Shown here piece after piece: positions 10,644 to 21,487 of a DNA stretch of 64,000 bases; positions within the stretch are counted from its first letter, which is position 1; the number at the start of each line of letters is the position of its first letter. The notes under the pieces are model-generated. The model was not told where the DNA came from. It worked only from the letters and a program-made list of their open reading frames with translations, and did no database searches. The stretch is from contig OU452204.1 in the NCBI GenBank assembly GCA_911728435.2, forward strand, positions 1,302,001 through 1,366,000, read 5' to 3'. Made by a program: the position numbers and the translations under genes. The DNA comes from Apoderus coryli (taxonomy: Eukaryota > Arthropoda > Insecta > Coleoptera > Attelabidae).

Positions 10644-11147
10644 TATATGGAGACTATTAGTTTCATGAAAAACATTTTTTTTTTATTTCAATGGAAATAA
10701 ACTGTTGCCCTCGAGGCACGAATAGCTATAATGACGATATTTCGAAAACTATGCATTTTAGAAAATGATAACCTATTACAAAATTGCATTATTTTTTAAT
10801 GCTACGGAAGATAAAATAATAATAATATACCCATTCCATTGGAAAAATTTGACTTTCAACTGTTTTTCTTGAACCGTTTTCAATATAATTTTTTGACCAC
10901 CCTGTATAAACTAATCAGAAAATGTCTTGTCAATTCGAAAAAGAAGATCCCACCTGATAAGAAAATACCTGCAAAATAATTATTAAATACTGATTTACAA
11001 GGAAAAAACGGAATTCTTATGGAGCCCTAAACTGTCAATTTTGACATAAATCTTGATATAAGTCAAAAACGACTGACGTTAGGTATAGGACATGATACAT
11101 GAAATATGTCTGAAATGTTATTTAGAATACAAAAATGTAATAATATA

Positions 11148-11330
11148 TAGGGTGTTCCATTTAAAATAGCAAAGTTGCCCTCAACTTCCGGTATAACCGG
11201 AAGTGCTATGCCGTTGCTATTATATTATTTGAGTAGAGCATATCTGACAATATAGACACTGAAATTTTCAAAATTCAAGTCGAAGTAGTTTCTGAAATAA
11301 TCTAATGGGTTGCCACCGTAGGACACCCTG
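11148..11330. mobile_element. Short mariner-type MITE (AGGGTGTTCC ends)
   Basis: About 183 bp between TA dinucleotides, with ends AGGGTGTTCC and GGACACCCTG. Contains an internal palindrome CTTCCGGTATAACCGGAAG. The same insertion is present in the collinear arm at 53.98-54.17 kb, so it predates copying of the host element. Confidence 0.55.
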
Positions 11331-11334
11331 TATA

Positions 11335-11510
11335 TTATAAGCTTCAACACCAAACAAATCTAATATTACTTTTTCAGATTGCGTTCTATTTCAATTTAGA
11401 TATTTTCCTTTTAATTGTATCACTTTTTCACATTACATACTATTTTTTCTTATTGTGACTTGTATAATATTATATATTATATTAGATTTGTTTGGTGTCG
11501 TACCTTATAA
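11335..11510. mobile_element. Short MITE (TTATAAG...ACACCAAACAAATC ends)
   Basis: Inverted ends built on CAACACCAAACAAATC and GATTTGTTTGGTGTCG, bordered by TTATAA on both sides. Also present near 54.17-54.35 kb and partly near 22.53 kb. No coding capacity. Confidence 0.5.
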
Positions 11511-11539
11511 CAAAGATTAATCTACACAATTAATCTTTG
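11511..11539. repeat. Micro-palindrome insertion, copy 2
   Basis: 29 bp: CAAAGATTAAT, a 7-base centre (CTACACA), ATTAATCTTTG. Flanked by the exact 7-bp direct repeat CTTATAA (11504-11510 and 11540-11546). Two collinear copies of the surrounding sequence, at about 22548 and 54345, have a single CTTATAA and no palindrome, so this is a genuine insertion with target duplication. Confidence 0.9.
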
Positions 11540-12024
11540 CTTATAATATATATGTATGTATGGTAGTGGTGTATTTGTATTAATTTGTATGTTCATAGTA
11601 ATTATTTATTATCATTGTGTATAATTTAATATATAAAGCTAACAATAAACTATTGAGAATAATGTGCCTTGTTTATTTCCTGACTTGCTATCTGTAATGC
11701 ATAAAATGATTTTAAAATTAGATAGGTATCTTCAAATTATACATAAATATATTTGAGTATCGGTTTTCCGATATACGAAATGAAGGTTTTTCAGCTAGGT
11801 ATACCTACTACAAAGGAAAGTTCAACAGACTTTCTTAGCGAATACCTTATACATATTAATATTTAAATTATTTTACTGAAAAACTCATTCCAATTAAATA
11901 TCGACTAAATTTCAGTTTCAAAATAAGTTGAATAGCGGTTAAATTCAAACTCAAATGCGCGCCAAGGAAAGCCCCGCCCCAAATGCTCTGATTGGCTCGG
12001 CACGTTGGCATTTTAATGTATGCT

Positions 12025-12705
12025 CCAATCATAGTATTGTTTATTTTGTTTAAAAGAGCAATTTTCAGTGCTAATATTCTATCTGCGTCGAGTTTGTTTA
12101 CTTTTAAACATAAATTCCATTGGTGTGTAGATATGCAGACATTAAGTATTTGTTATTTAATATTTTGTGTTTAATTCTAGCAAAGTCTATATTTGTATTG
12201 GATAAACTTGCGTTCTACCCACAGATCAAGGAAGGGGGAGATAAAACTGTTTACATTTCCAAGCGATCAAACATCATTATTTGCAGATATCGATAATGCC
12301 AAACTTCCGCTTTCATTCCCGCATTGTTTTAAAATACACTATTTTGATACGGCATTTTTTACCGTTTTAAAGCAAAATATAACTTAGGTGATAGTACTAA
12401 TTTTTGTGTATTATAAAACGATATACCCAAGATATTTTTTAGTTATTTTTTTATGAATTTTAACATATTCAAGACATGTTTCACCAAATCATAATTTATT
12501 TATGAAGTACACGTGGCAACTCTGTAAAGCAGAGCAACCGAATAGTACGCGAAGAATTTACGATATCCATTCATTCTTGTAATCAGCCGGTAGTTTGAGC
12601 TTTGTTGCCGAATATCCTTTGTTTGGTGTTTATTTGCTTTTAGTTGGTGATTTTAAGGAATTTTGAGTGTTTTTTTGTGCAAAAACTATAAAAAAACAAT
12701 TAACA
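12025..12705. other. Sequence upstream of THAP exons
   Basis: No frame recognised. The last 150 bases, ahead of the ATG at 12706, could hold the 5' UTR or promoter of the THAP-like gene, but no clear TATA or initiator can be called. Confidence 0.3.
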
Positions 12706-13181
12706 ATGGTGCGTCAGTGTATAGTGTGTAAAAATAATGAAAATTCCAACCCAAATTTGATATTTCCGAAGTAAGTAAGGTTACGACTTGTTATTGTCTA
12801 TCAGTGGTGTAGTTTGCTTGCTCTACAAAATAAAAATAAATTCCTGTAAATAAATACTTAATGTAATTGTTGATTTTTGTGATGTTATAGAGATGCTAGG
12901 ACTATTCAAATCAAGGTTTAATTATAAACTAAGGTTGCACTTCGTTAGATGACTAAATATGTTAATACTGAATTGGTAGGTTACAAAAGAATTAAATAAT
13001 TTCATATTGTAGGTGTCCAGTAAATTCGGAAAGACTACAGCGTTTGCAAGTATGCACAAATATGCTCAAACCATTTTGATGTGAGCGACATTAAGATAAC
13101 TGAGATTACTGGTCGCAAGCAAATTCGACCAGATGCTGAACCTCAATTATCATTTCTTTTTAATGAGCCTCTGTCGTACAG
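12706..13181 (+). pseudogene. THAP-domain gene fragment, two exons
   Basis: Exon 1 (12706-12770) encodes MVRQCIVCKNN...LIFPK and ends at a consensus donor GTAAGT. Exon 2 (13013-13181) follows an acceptor TATTGTAG, resumes in phase with CPVNSERLQRLQ, then loses frame; one frame over it reads ICSNHFDVSDIKI...IRPDAEPQL and ends at a GTAATT donor. C2CH zinc ligands with a CSNHF box are the signature of the THAP DNA-binding domain found in P-element transposases and host regulators. The frame slip and lack of the usual central tryptophan suggest a decayed copy, unless a small exon or sequence error explains it. Confidence 0.6.
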
Positions 13182-13324
13182 GTAATTATATATATATATG
13201 CTTAATAAAATGTGTCTATATAAAATTTAAGGTATAATGTTCAATAATATTGTAATAAACATATGGTGTATTTACCACATCTAGATTCTAGATCTGTGGT
13301 ATTTACCTATTGTATTTATTATAG

Positions 13325-13420
13325 TGTTTAAACGAAAGTCGAATCTCCACAAGATAAATTTAATAGAAACTATCGGCCATACATGTTTCGGGACTAGACC
13401 AGTCCCATCATCAGTGGCAT
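13325..13420 (-). repeat. Diverged Penelope terminal-repeat fragment
   Basis: Keeps the block order of the Penelope pLTR 400 bp to its right: AAACG, GTC, CTCCACAA, then a hammerhead on the minus strand. Sequence identity is otherwise low, so it comes from a different Penelope family. Next to it, 13262-13310 holds a palindrome-like TACCACA...TGTGGTA. Confidence 0.5.
13376..13419 (-). ncRNA. Hammerhead ribozyme motif, third class
   Basis: Minus-strand order: stem I GCCA, CTGATGA (13414-13408), stem II GGGACT/AGTCCC, GAAA, a very short palindromic stem III (ACATGT), the cleavage triplet GTA, then TGGC pairing with GCCA. All core residues are present; GTA is an allowed NUH triplet. Very short stem III motifs are expected to work as dimers. 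Confidence 0.65.
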
Positions 13421-13717
13421 GTCAACAATCGTACAAACACAACGCTAAGACATACAATATTCCATTCAATTTCCACTGAAATCACTCTATGGAAAAATAT
13501 TTGAACTATTAAAATTTAATTAAAATTACAATTAATTGTTAGTTTGTATATACTAGTTTCCCAGATAATATATAATGGTGCTACCTATTTCCTATAACCA
13601 TTGTTGGCGCCAACCCTTATCTTTGTAAATATATTTTTACCTAATTATTAATAATTTTATTGCACCCTTATCGGCGCCTTAGTTAGTATAGTTTAACCAT
13701 AGTCTAATAAATAATAT

Positions 13718-14122
13718 ATTAATGTATAAATCAAACGGCGTCTGCTCCACAAAATCAATATATTTATATTACCATAGGTCAAGGCACATTGCCTATGTCA
13801 GTCAGACATGTTTCGAGAAATCAAATATTCTCATCATCAGTGACTTTCGGCACAAGATTAACAGATACTAGTGTTATCAATATAACATATTCTAAAATTA
13901 GAGATAAACAAATTTTATAATGAGTACAACAATTTGAACAGTAAATTTTCTTACCATTTTGTGAAAAAATTTTTGTGAATATTTTATCAAAATTAAAACA
14001 TTGTTTACATAAAAATTTTAAAATGAAATAAAAATAAAAAAATACATTCGAAATCAGAATTATTTTATGGCATTATGCCTTTACTTGTGTTTTCTTTTTA
14101 TATATCATTACGGATGATCTAA
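13718..14122 (-). repeat. Penelope pLTR, 3' of the full element
   Basis: 405 bp, matched by 402 bp at 17514-17915 and 405 bp at 21083-21487. Contains a hammerhead motif in the sense of the ORF. The only length difference among the three is a 3-base loss inside stem II of the middle copy. Confidence 0.85.
13800..13845 (-). ncRNA. Hammerhead ribozyme in pLTR (left)
   Basis: Minus strand: AGTCA, CTGATGA, stem II GAGAA/TTCTC around an AT-rich loop, GAAA, ACATGT as minimal stem III, triplet GTC, then TGACT pairing perfectly with AGTCA. Type I layout, as reported for Penelope-like elements. It probably cleaves multimeric element RNA at each pLTR. Confidence 0.85.
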
Positions 14123-14860
14123 ATTTTAGAAAATTCTTCAAAAGCTTTTATGTTGTAACATGGATAGAATAAATAATATTCAATTGTTAATAACAAAGTG
14201 TTGAGGTTATGTGTATACAAATTCTTCTTAAATCTAATTGTAGTTGAAGCCAGATCAAACCTTTGTAATATTATAAACAATAAACAAATGAAGTGATTAT
14301 ATTGTGTTGTTATTTTGTGGTCTATGGTTTACAATTAAATTCCCTTTATTGTGTTGTTATTATGCAGACTAAGGTTTATAATTAAAATCTTCTTTGAAAA
14401 AGGAATGGGTTTGGATATAATTAGGTGGACAATTTGTTAAATGAACTGTATTTATTAATAAAGACAAAATAATTGATTAATGGATAAGAAGTGAGGTGAG
14501 TTTTCAGTGAGTGAGGGTAATCAAGTAAGAAATTTAATAACTGAGGAAAATTAATTTAAATTAGTTACAATGTTTTAGTTTTATAGTAGCTTAGTGGTTG
14601 TAGCTGAAGGTATTGGTTAAAAACATTGTAATGGTATTTGTATATTGAGTGGTTTATTTATTCATTATTATGATTTCTCAGTAACAAGAGTCATATGCAG
14701 TGACTAGTAGAAAGGGAAATTTTAGGATACGCAGAAATATGTTTTGACATTTGAAGGTTAGGTATTAGATATTTCGGTATGTTTAATTGAGGTTAAGTTT
14801 TTGATTTTGAAAATTTTATAAAAGTTAATGAAAACGTAATGTAACGAACTCTAAAGGTAT
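14123..14860 (-). other. Penelope 3' untranslated region
   Basis: Lies between the ORF stop and the 3' pLTR of the full element; the same sequence occurs inverted at about 20345-21082. No second frame or zinc-finger ORF seen. Confidence 0.7.
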
Positions 14861-17497
14861 TTAAAATGTATTATTTAGGTTTGGGATATTATTAAAGGTT
14901 AAAGAGTTGAAGAATGGGATACAATCGAACTCCAATTGATCGTTAACACAGTTGTAGTTGGGGTCACGTTTGTGTAAATTAATTTCAAGAGATTCAAGTA
15001 CGTTAAGTAAAGTGCCTTTGGAACAGGTGTGAAGTATTTTGGTATTGGTTTCTATACTGAAAGAATGATGTTGATTAATGATATGGTTGGCGAAAGAAGA
15101 ATTACTATTGATATCGTCTTGGTTTTCTTGTGTTGCTTTATCAATAATTTTGAGGTGTTCCTTTATTCTAGTTTCGAAATTACGACCTGTTTGTCCGATA
15201 TATACTGTGTTACAGTTAGCAAAACCACATTGTAAGAGATAGACACCAGATTTATTTAACCAATGGGTACTTGACTTGCTATTGTCTAAGAGTTTTCCAA
15301 TGGTGTGGTTGGTTTTGAAACATATTTGTATGTTGTACATGGCAAAGAGTTTTTTGATGGAGTACATGAATGGTGCGACATATGTGATGGGGAAGTACTT
15401 AATATCATTGTTGTTTGAGGGAGTGGTAAGACTTTTAAAGGTGTTCTTTATCGTATGTTTATGATATATCTTGTTTATTGTAGGTAACGGATAATGATTT
15501 GATTTGGCCAATTGATATATGTGTGCTAATTCAGAATTAAAGTTCTCAAGAGACATGGGGATATGGAAAAGGCGGAAAAAGTAAGATTCAAACGTAGAAA
15601 ATTTATGGGAGGTTGGATGGTTCGAGAAATAATCTATTACCACATTAGTTGAAGTAGGTTTATGATAAATAGAAAATTTTAATTCAGTGTTATTTCTATA
15701 AATGAGAAGGTCTAGATATGGTATAGAATTATTGGTTTCAATTTCTAGAGTGAATTTGATGCGGTTATGTAGTGAGTTCATGAAGTCAAGGACAGAAGGA
15801 ATATCATGTTCAGGGCATTGTAGAATAGCTAAGATGTCATCTGCATAACGTTTAAAGAAAAGAAACTTGGGGCCATGTTGGACATCGGAAAGTATTTTTG
15901 AATCAATAGTAGACATGAAGATTTCAGCCAAGAGAGAAGATATGCTGTTTCCCATACCCAAACCATCCAACTGTCTGTAATATTTGTTATTGAAATGAAA
16001 GAAATTTTGTTCAAGATTAGTATTAAGGAGTCTAAGTAAATTATTAATGTCAGGTAAATTTAATTGTGAGTTAGAAATTAAGAGATCTTTGACTAAGTTA
16101 ACACTTTCATTTACTGGAATGCTGCTATATAGGTTTTTAACATCAAATGAAACTAATTTAGCATTTAAGGGGCAATGTATATTTTTTAGATTATTTGCAA
16201 GTTCAATTGAGTTTTTAACAGAGTGTTCAGATTTAAAATTAGTTTGAGTTCTTAAAGTGAAGTTTAACCAATTGGATAGTTTAGCGGCAGGGGTTCCAGC
16301 AAAACACACTATAGGGCGTGCAGTAATTTGGGGCTTATGTATTTTAAGGAGAGCTCTAAGTTCTGGAGTTTTAATGTTCATATTAGAAAGTTTAAATTTA
16401 TTAGTATTGAGGTTTTTTAGTGTGTCTTTACATGAGTTAAGAGTTTTGTTAAGTTTAGCATGATACTGTTTAGTGGGATTAGAGGGAATTTCTAAGAAGT
16501 CTGGGTTATCTAGGAACTCTTCAACTTTATTAACGTAGAATTGTTTGTCACAGATGACAGTTGTGTTGCCTTTATCAGCACGTGAAAGAATAAGGTTATT
16601 ATCAGTTATTTTCTTTTTAATCGATTTTACAATTTTGTTATCGTCCGGGATGTTCTGGTATTGTGTATGGTGTGTGAAAGCTTTATTTAGTTGTTGAGAA
16701 ATGTTAGAGCGTAAAATTTCTTTATTTAATGGATTAGAGTTTTCAATTATCGTTTCGCATTCAGCAGCTGTTTTATTAAGAGTGTTTTGGTTAATTGGAA
16801 CAAAATTGTTAAATTTGAAGCTCTTGTGAAGATACTCATATTCTTTTTCACTGAAGTTAAAGTTTGAAAGGTTAACAGTTCGAGCGTGGAAATTGAAAGT
16901 GTTAGTTGGTAAATTTTGGGGGAATTCAACGTTAAAGTTAGAGTTATCAAAACTTTGGTTTGGGGAATGAATGGGAGACTGAATTGTATTGTTGGTTGTG
17001 TTTTGATTGTTGTTATTGGGTATGAAATGATCAGTATTATTTGTGTGTGTTGAGTGTTGTATGTAACGGTTGAACTTTCTTTGATTATTCGCTAATACTT
17101 GCAATTTATGGTGAAGGCGATCTAGCTTCAACTTACCAAAATTTTGTACGTATTCATAGGTGGAGCTGTATAGGTGATCTTGTTCAACAGGATGTAGAAT
17201 GAAGTTGAGTTCTGATGTGATGTATTGAAGTTTGGACTCGATCATATTGAGTTTGCTATAGTTGTGTTTTATTTCACTTTTCAACCATGTTAATTTTGCA
17301 TTTTGGACCGCTGTATTGGCTGCTTTGGTGTGGACTTTGGTGTAAATTTTTATGTAGTTCGGTGTGAATCCTTGTTGCACACATTCCATGTTAAAGAATA
17401 TGTTAAGCTTGCATTTCTTGCGTTTAATATTTAGTTTCTTGTACTCTTGGATTAAAGAAGCTCGACTAGCTGTAGAATATTTTATGAAGTAATCCAT
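14861..17497 (-). CDS. Penelope-like reverse transcriptase with GIY-YIG endonuclease
   Basis: 878 residues from the ATG at 17497 (MDYFIKYSTAS); an earlier in-frame methionine lies in the pLTR and is less likely. N-terminal region with CKLNIFFNMEC and a GFTPNY box; then the N-terminal RT motif LSRADKGNTTVICDK, RPIVCFAGTPAAKL, SFDVKNLYSSIP, GLGMGNSISSLLAEIFM, the catalytic RYADDILAI, PYLDLLIYR and HKPTSTN. The C terminus is a GIY-YIG nuclease (SGVYLLQCGFANC, YIGQTGRNFETRIKEHLK), the hallmark of Penelope elements, which prime reverse transcription at a nicked target. Frame and motifs are intact, and the element keeps both pLTRs, so it may be competent. Codon use is very AT-rich, like the surroundings. 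Confidence 0.93.
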   Translation of the reverse strand: MDYFIKYSTASRASLIQEYKKLNIKRKKCKLNIFFNMECVQQGFTPNYIKIYTKVHTKAANTAVQNAKLTWLKSEIKHNYSKLNMIESKLQYITSELNFILHPVEQDHLYSSTYEYVQNFGKLKLDRLHHKLQVLANNQRKFNRYIQHSTHTNNTDHFIPNNNNQNTTNNTIQSPIHSPNQSFDNSNFNVEFPQNLPTNTFNFHARTVNLSNFNFSEKEYEYLHKSFKFNNFVPINQNTLNKTAAECETIIENSNPLNKEILRSNISQQLNKAFTHHTQYQNIPDDNKIVKSIKKKITDNNLILSRADKGNTTVICDKQFYVNKVEEFLDNPDFLEIPSNPTKQYHAKLNKTLNSCKDTLKNLNTNKFKLSNMNIKTPELRALLKIHKPQITARPIVCFAGTPAAKLSNWLNFTLRTQTNFKSEHSVKNSIELANNLKNIHCPLNAKLVSFDVKNLYSSIPVNESVNLVKDLLISNSQLNLPDINNLLRLLNTNLEQNFFHFNNKYYRQLDGLGMGNSISSLLAEIFMSTIDSKILSDVQHGPKFLFFKRYADDILAILQCPEHDIPSVLDFMNSLHNRIKFTLEIETNNSIPYLDLLIYRNNTELKFSIYHKPTSTNVVIDYFSNHPTSHKFSTFESYFFRLFHIPMSLENFNSELAHIYQLAKSNHYPLPTINKIYHKHTIKNTFKSLTTPSNNNDIKYFPITYVAPFMYSIKKLFAMYNIQICFKTNHTIGKLLDNSKSSTHWLNKSGVYLLQCGFANCNTVYIGQTGRNFETRIKEHLKIIDKATQENQDDINSNSSFANHIINQHHSFSIETNTKILHTCSKGTLLNVLESLEINLHKRDPNYNCVNDQLEFDCIPFFNSLTFNNIPNLNNTF

Positions 17498-17513
17498 TTG
17501 AAGAGGAGTGATG

Positions 17514-17915
17514 ATTAATGTATAAATCAAACGGCGTCTGCTCCACAAAATCAATATATTTATATTACCATAGGTCAAGGCACATTGCCTATGTCAGTCA
17601 GACATGTTTCGAGAAATCAAATATTATCATCAGTGACTTTCGGCACAAGATTAACAGATACTAGTGTTATCAATATAACATATTCTAAAATTAGAGATAA
17701 ACAAATTTTATAATGAGTACAACAATTTGAACAGTAAATTTTCTTACCATTTTGTGAAAAAATTTTTGTGAATATTTTATCAAAATTAAAACATTGTTTA
17801 CATAAAAATTTTAAAATGAAATAAAAATAAAAAAATACATTCGAAATCAGAATTATTTTATGGCATTATGCCTTTACTTGTGTTTTCTTTTTATATATCA
17901 TTACGGATGATCTAA
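17514..17915 (-). repeat. Penelope pLTR, 5' of the full element
   Basis: Lies directly upstream of the ORF start at 17497. It ends at a 3-base microhomology (TAA) with the truncated inverted copy, a likely template-switch point. Confidence 0.85.
17596..17638 (-). ncRNA. Hammerhead in pLTR (middle), stem II damaged
   Basis: Same as the motif at 13800 but three bases are missing on one side of stem II, so the GAGAA/TTCTC pairing is broken. Core boxes and stem I (AGTCA/TGACT) are kept. Likely impaired. Confidence 0.7.
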
Positions 17916-20344
17916 CATGGTTGAAAAGTGAAATAAAACACAACTATAGCAAACTCAATATGATCGAGTCCAAACTTCAATACATCACATCAGAACTCAA
18001 CTTCATTCTACATCCTGTTGAACAAGATCACCTATACAGCTCCACCTATGAATACGTACAAAATTTTGGTAAGTTGAAGCTAGATCGCCTTCACCATAAA
18101 TTGCAAGTATTAGCGAATAATCAAAGAAAGTTCAACCGTTACATACAACACTCAACACACACAAATAATACTGATCATTTCATACCCAATAACAACAATC
18201 AAAACACAACCAACAATACAATTCAGTCTCCCATTCATTCCCCAAACCAAAGTTTTGATAACTCTAACTTTAACGTTGAATTCCCCCAAAATTTACCAAC
18301 TAACACTTTCAATTTCCACGCTCGAACTGTTAACCTTTCAAACTTTAACTTCAGTGAAAAAGAATATGAGTATCTTCACAAGAGCTTCAAATTTAACAAT
18401 TTTGTTCCAATTAACCAAAACACTCTTAATAAAACAGCTGCTGAATGCGAAACGATAATTGAAAACTCTAATCCATTAAATAAAGAAATTTTACGCTCTA
18501 ACATTTCTCAACAACTAAATAAAGCTTTCACACACCATACACAATACCAGAACATCCCGGACGATAACAAAATTGTAAAATCGATTAAAAAGAAAATAAC
18601 TGATAATAACCTTATTCTTTCACGTGCTGATAAAGGCAACACAACTGTCATCTGTGACAAACAATTCTACGTTAATAAAGTTGAAGAGTTCCTAGATAAC
18701 CCAGACTTCTTAGAAATTCCCTCTAATCCCACTAAACAGTATCATGCTAAACTTAACAAAACTCTTAACTCATGTAAAGACACACTAAAAAACCTCAATA
18801 CTAATAAATTTAAACTTTCTAATATGAACATTAAAACTCCAGAACTTAGAGCTCTCCTTAAAATACATAAGCCCCAAATTACTGCACGCCCTATAGTGTG
18901 TTTTGCTGGAACCCCTGCCGCTAAACTATCCAATTGGTTAAACTTCACTTTAAGAACTCAAACTAATTTTAAATCTGAACACTCTGTTAAAAACTCAATT
19001 GAACTTGCAAATAATCTAAAAAATATACATTGCCCCTTAAATGCTAAATTAGTTTCATTTGATGTTAAAAACCTATATAGCAGCATTCCAGTAAATGAAA
19101 GTGTTAACTTAGTCAAAGATCTCTTAATTTCTAACTCACAATTAAATTTACCTGACATTAATAATTTACTTAGACTCCTTAATACTAATCTTGAACAAAA
19201 TTTCTTTCATTTCAATAACAAATATTACAGACAGTTGGATGGTTTGGGTATGGGAAACAGCATATCTTCTCTCTTGGCTGAAATCTTCATGTCTACTATT
19301 GATTCAAAAATACTTTCCGATGTCCAACATGGCCCCAAGTTTCTTTTCTTTAAACGTTATGCAGATGACATCTTAGCTATTCTACAATGCCCTGAACATG
19401 ATATTCCTTCTGTCCTTGACTTCATGAACTCACTACATAACCGCATCAAATTCACTCTAGAAATTGAAACCAATAATTCTATACCATATCTAGACCTTCT
19501 CATTTATAGAAATAACACTGAATTAAAATTTTCTATTTATCATAAACCTACTTCAACTAATGTGGTAATAGATTATTTCTCGAACCATCCAACCTCCCAT
19601 AAATTTTCTACGTTTGAATCTTACTTTTTCCGCCTTTTCCATATCCCCATGTCTCTTGAGAACTTTAATTCTGAATTAGCACACATATATCAATTGGCCA
19701 AATCAAATCATTATCCGTTACCTACAATAAACAAGATATATCATAAACATACGATAAAGAACACCTTTAAAAGTCTTACCACTCCCTCAAACAACAATGA
19801 TATTAAGTACTTCCCCATCACATATGTCGCACCATTCATGTACTCCATCAAAAAACTCTTTGCCATGTACAACATACAAATATGTTTCAAAACCAACCAC
19901 ACCATTGGAAAACTCTTAGACAATAGCAAGTCAAGTACCCATTGGTTAAATAAATCTGGTGTCTATCTCTTACAATGTGGTTTTGCTAACTGTAACACAG
20001 TATATATCGGACAAACAGGTCGTAATTTCGAAACTAGAATAAAGGAACACCTCAAAATTATTGATAAAGCAACACAAGAAAACCAAGACGATATCAATAG
20101 TAATTCTTCTTTCGCCAACCATATCATTAATCAACATCATTCTTTCAGTATAGAAACCAATACCAAAATACTTCACACCTGTTCCAAAGGCACTTTACTT
20201 AACGTACTTGAATCTCTTGAAATTAATTTACACAAACGTGACCCCAACTACAACTGTGTTAACGATCAATTGGAGTTCGATTGTATCCCATTCTTCAACT
20301 CTTTAACCTTTAATAATATCCCAAACCTAAATAATACATTTTAA
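17915..20344 (+). pseudogene. Penelope ORF, 5'-truncated inverted copy
   Basis: Encodes the C-terminal 807 or so residues of the protein at 14861-17497 with no amino-acid difference that I can see, including RYADDILAI and YIGQTGR. It lacks the first 70 residues or so and any upstream pLTR of its own. It is open throughout but has no natural start. Since it kept perfect identity, it arose with, or very soon after, the full copy. A truncated protein from an internal start would lack the N-terminal domain. Confidence 0.88.
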
Positions 20345-21082
20345 ATACCTTTAGAGTTCGTTACATTACGTTTTCATTAACTTTTATAAAATTTTCAAAA
20401 TCAAAAACTTAACCTCAATTAAACATACCGAAATATCTAATACCTAACCTTCAAATGTCAAAACATATTTCTGCGTATCCTAAAATTTCCCTTTCTACTA
20501 GTCACTGCATATGACTCTTGTTACTGAGAAATCATAATAATGAATAAATAAACCACTCAATATACAAATACCATTACAATGTTTTTAACCAATACCTTCA
20601 GCTACAACCACTAAGCTACTATAAAACTAAAACATTGTAACTAATTTAAATTAATTTTCCTCAGTTATTAAATTTCTTACTTGATTACCCTCACTCACTG
20701 AAAACTCACCTCACTTCTTATCCATTAATCAATTATTTTGTCTTTATTAATAAATACAGTTCATTTAACAAATTGTCCACCTAATTATATCCAAACCCAT
20801 TCCTTTTTCAAAGAAGATTTTAATTATAAACCTTAGTCTGCATAATAACAACACAATAAAGGGAATTTAATTGTAAACCATAGACCACAAAATAACAACA
20901 CAATATAATCACTTCATTTGTTTATTGTTTATAATATTACAAAGGTTTGATCTGGCTTCAACTACAATTAGATTTAAGAAGAATTTGTATACACATAACC
21001 TCAACACTTTGTTATTAACAATTGAATATTATTTATTCTATCCATGTTACAACATAAAAGCTTTTGAAGAATTTTCTAAAAT

Positions 21083-21487
21083 TTAGATCATCCGTAATGA
21101 TATATAAAAAGAAAACACAAGTAAAGGCATAATGCCATAAAATAATTCTGATTTCGAATGTATTTTTTTATTTTTATTTCATTTTAAAATTTTTATGTAA
21201 ACAATGTTTTAATTTTGATAAAATATTCACAAAAATTTTTTCACAAAATGGTAAGAAAATTTACTGTTCAAATTGTTGTACTCATTATAAAATTTGTTTA
21301 TCTCTAATTTTAGAATATGTTATATTGATAACACTAGTATCTGTTAATCTTGTGCCGAAAGTCACTGATGATGAGAATATTTGATTTCTCGAAACATGTC
21401 TGACTGACATAGGCAATGTGCCTTGACCTATGGTAATATAAATATATTGATTTTGTGGAGCAGACGCCGTTTGATTTATACATTAAT
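21083..21487 (+). repeat. Penelope pLTR, right copy
   Basis: Reverse complement of 13718-14122. Followed by the 34-bp extension (21488-21521), which copies the pLTR/ORF junction including the first codons of the ORF, and then by the 23-bp inverted terminal block. Confidence 0.85.
21360..21405 (+). ncRNA. Hammerhead ribozyme in pLTR (right)
   Basis: AGTCA (21360-21364), CTGATGA (21365-21371), stem II GAGAA/TTCTC, GAAA (21391-21394), ACATGT, GTC, TGACT (21401-21405). Identical to the motif at 13800 and structurally complete. Confidence 0.85.

Larger units (their letters stand above)
10722..12024 (+). repeat. Right arm of an AGCATAC-type long-TIR element
   Basis: Collinear with 53567-54833 and, reversed, with 52534-53396. 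The end reads ...GGCATTTTAATGTATGCT, the same terminus as the foldback element at 52.5-54.8 kb. A left terminus for this copy was not found, so it is probably a truncated element. Two small elements and one micro-palindrome are nested in it (listed separately). Confidence 0.7.

Noticed and set aside
15029..16463. Several plus-strand frames of 60-70 codons opposite the Penelope ORF
   Set aside because: Shadows of the reverse transcriptase gene; mirrored exactly opposite the second copy.
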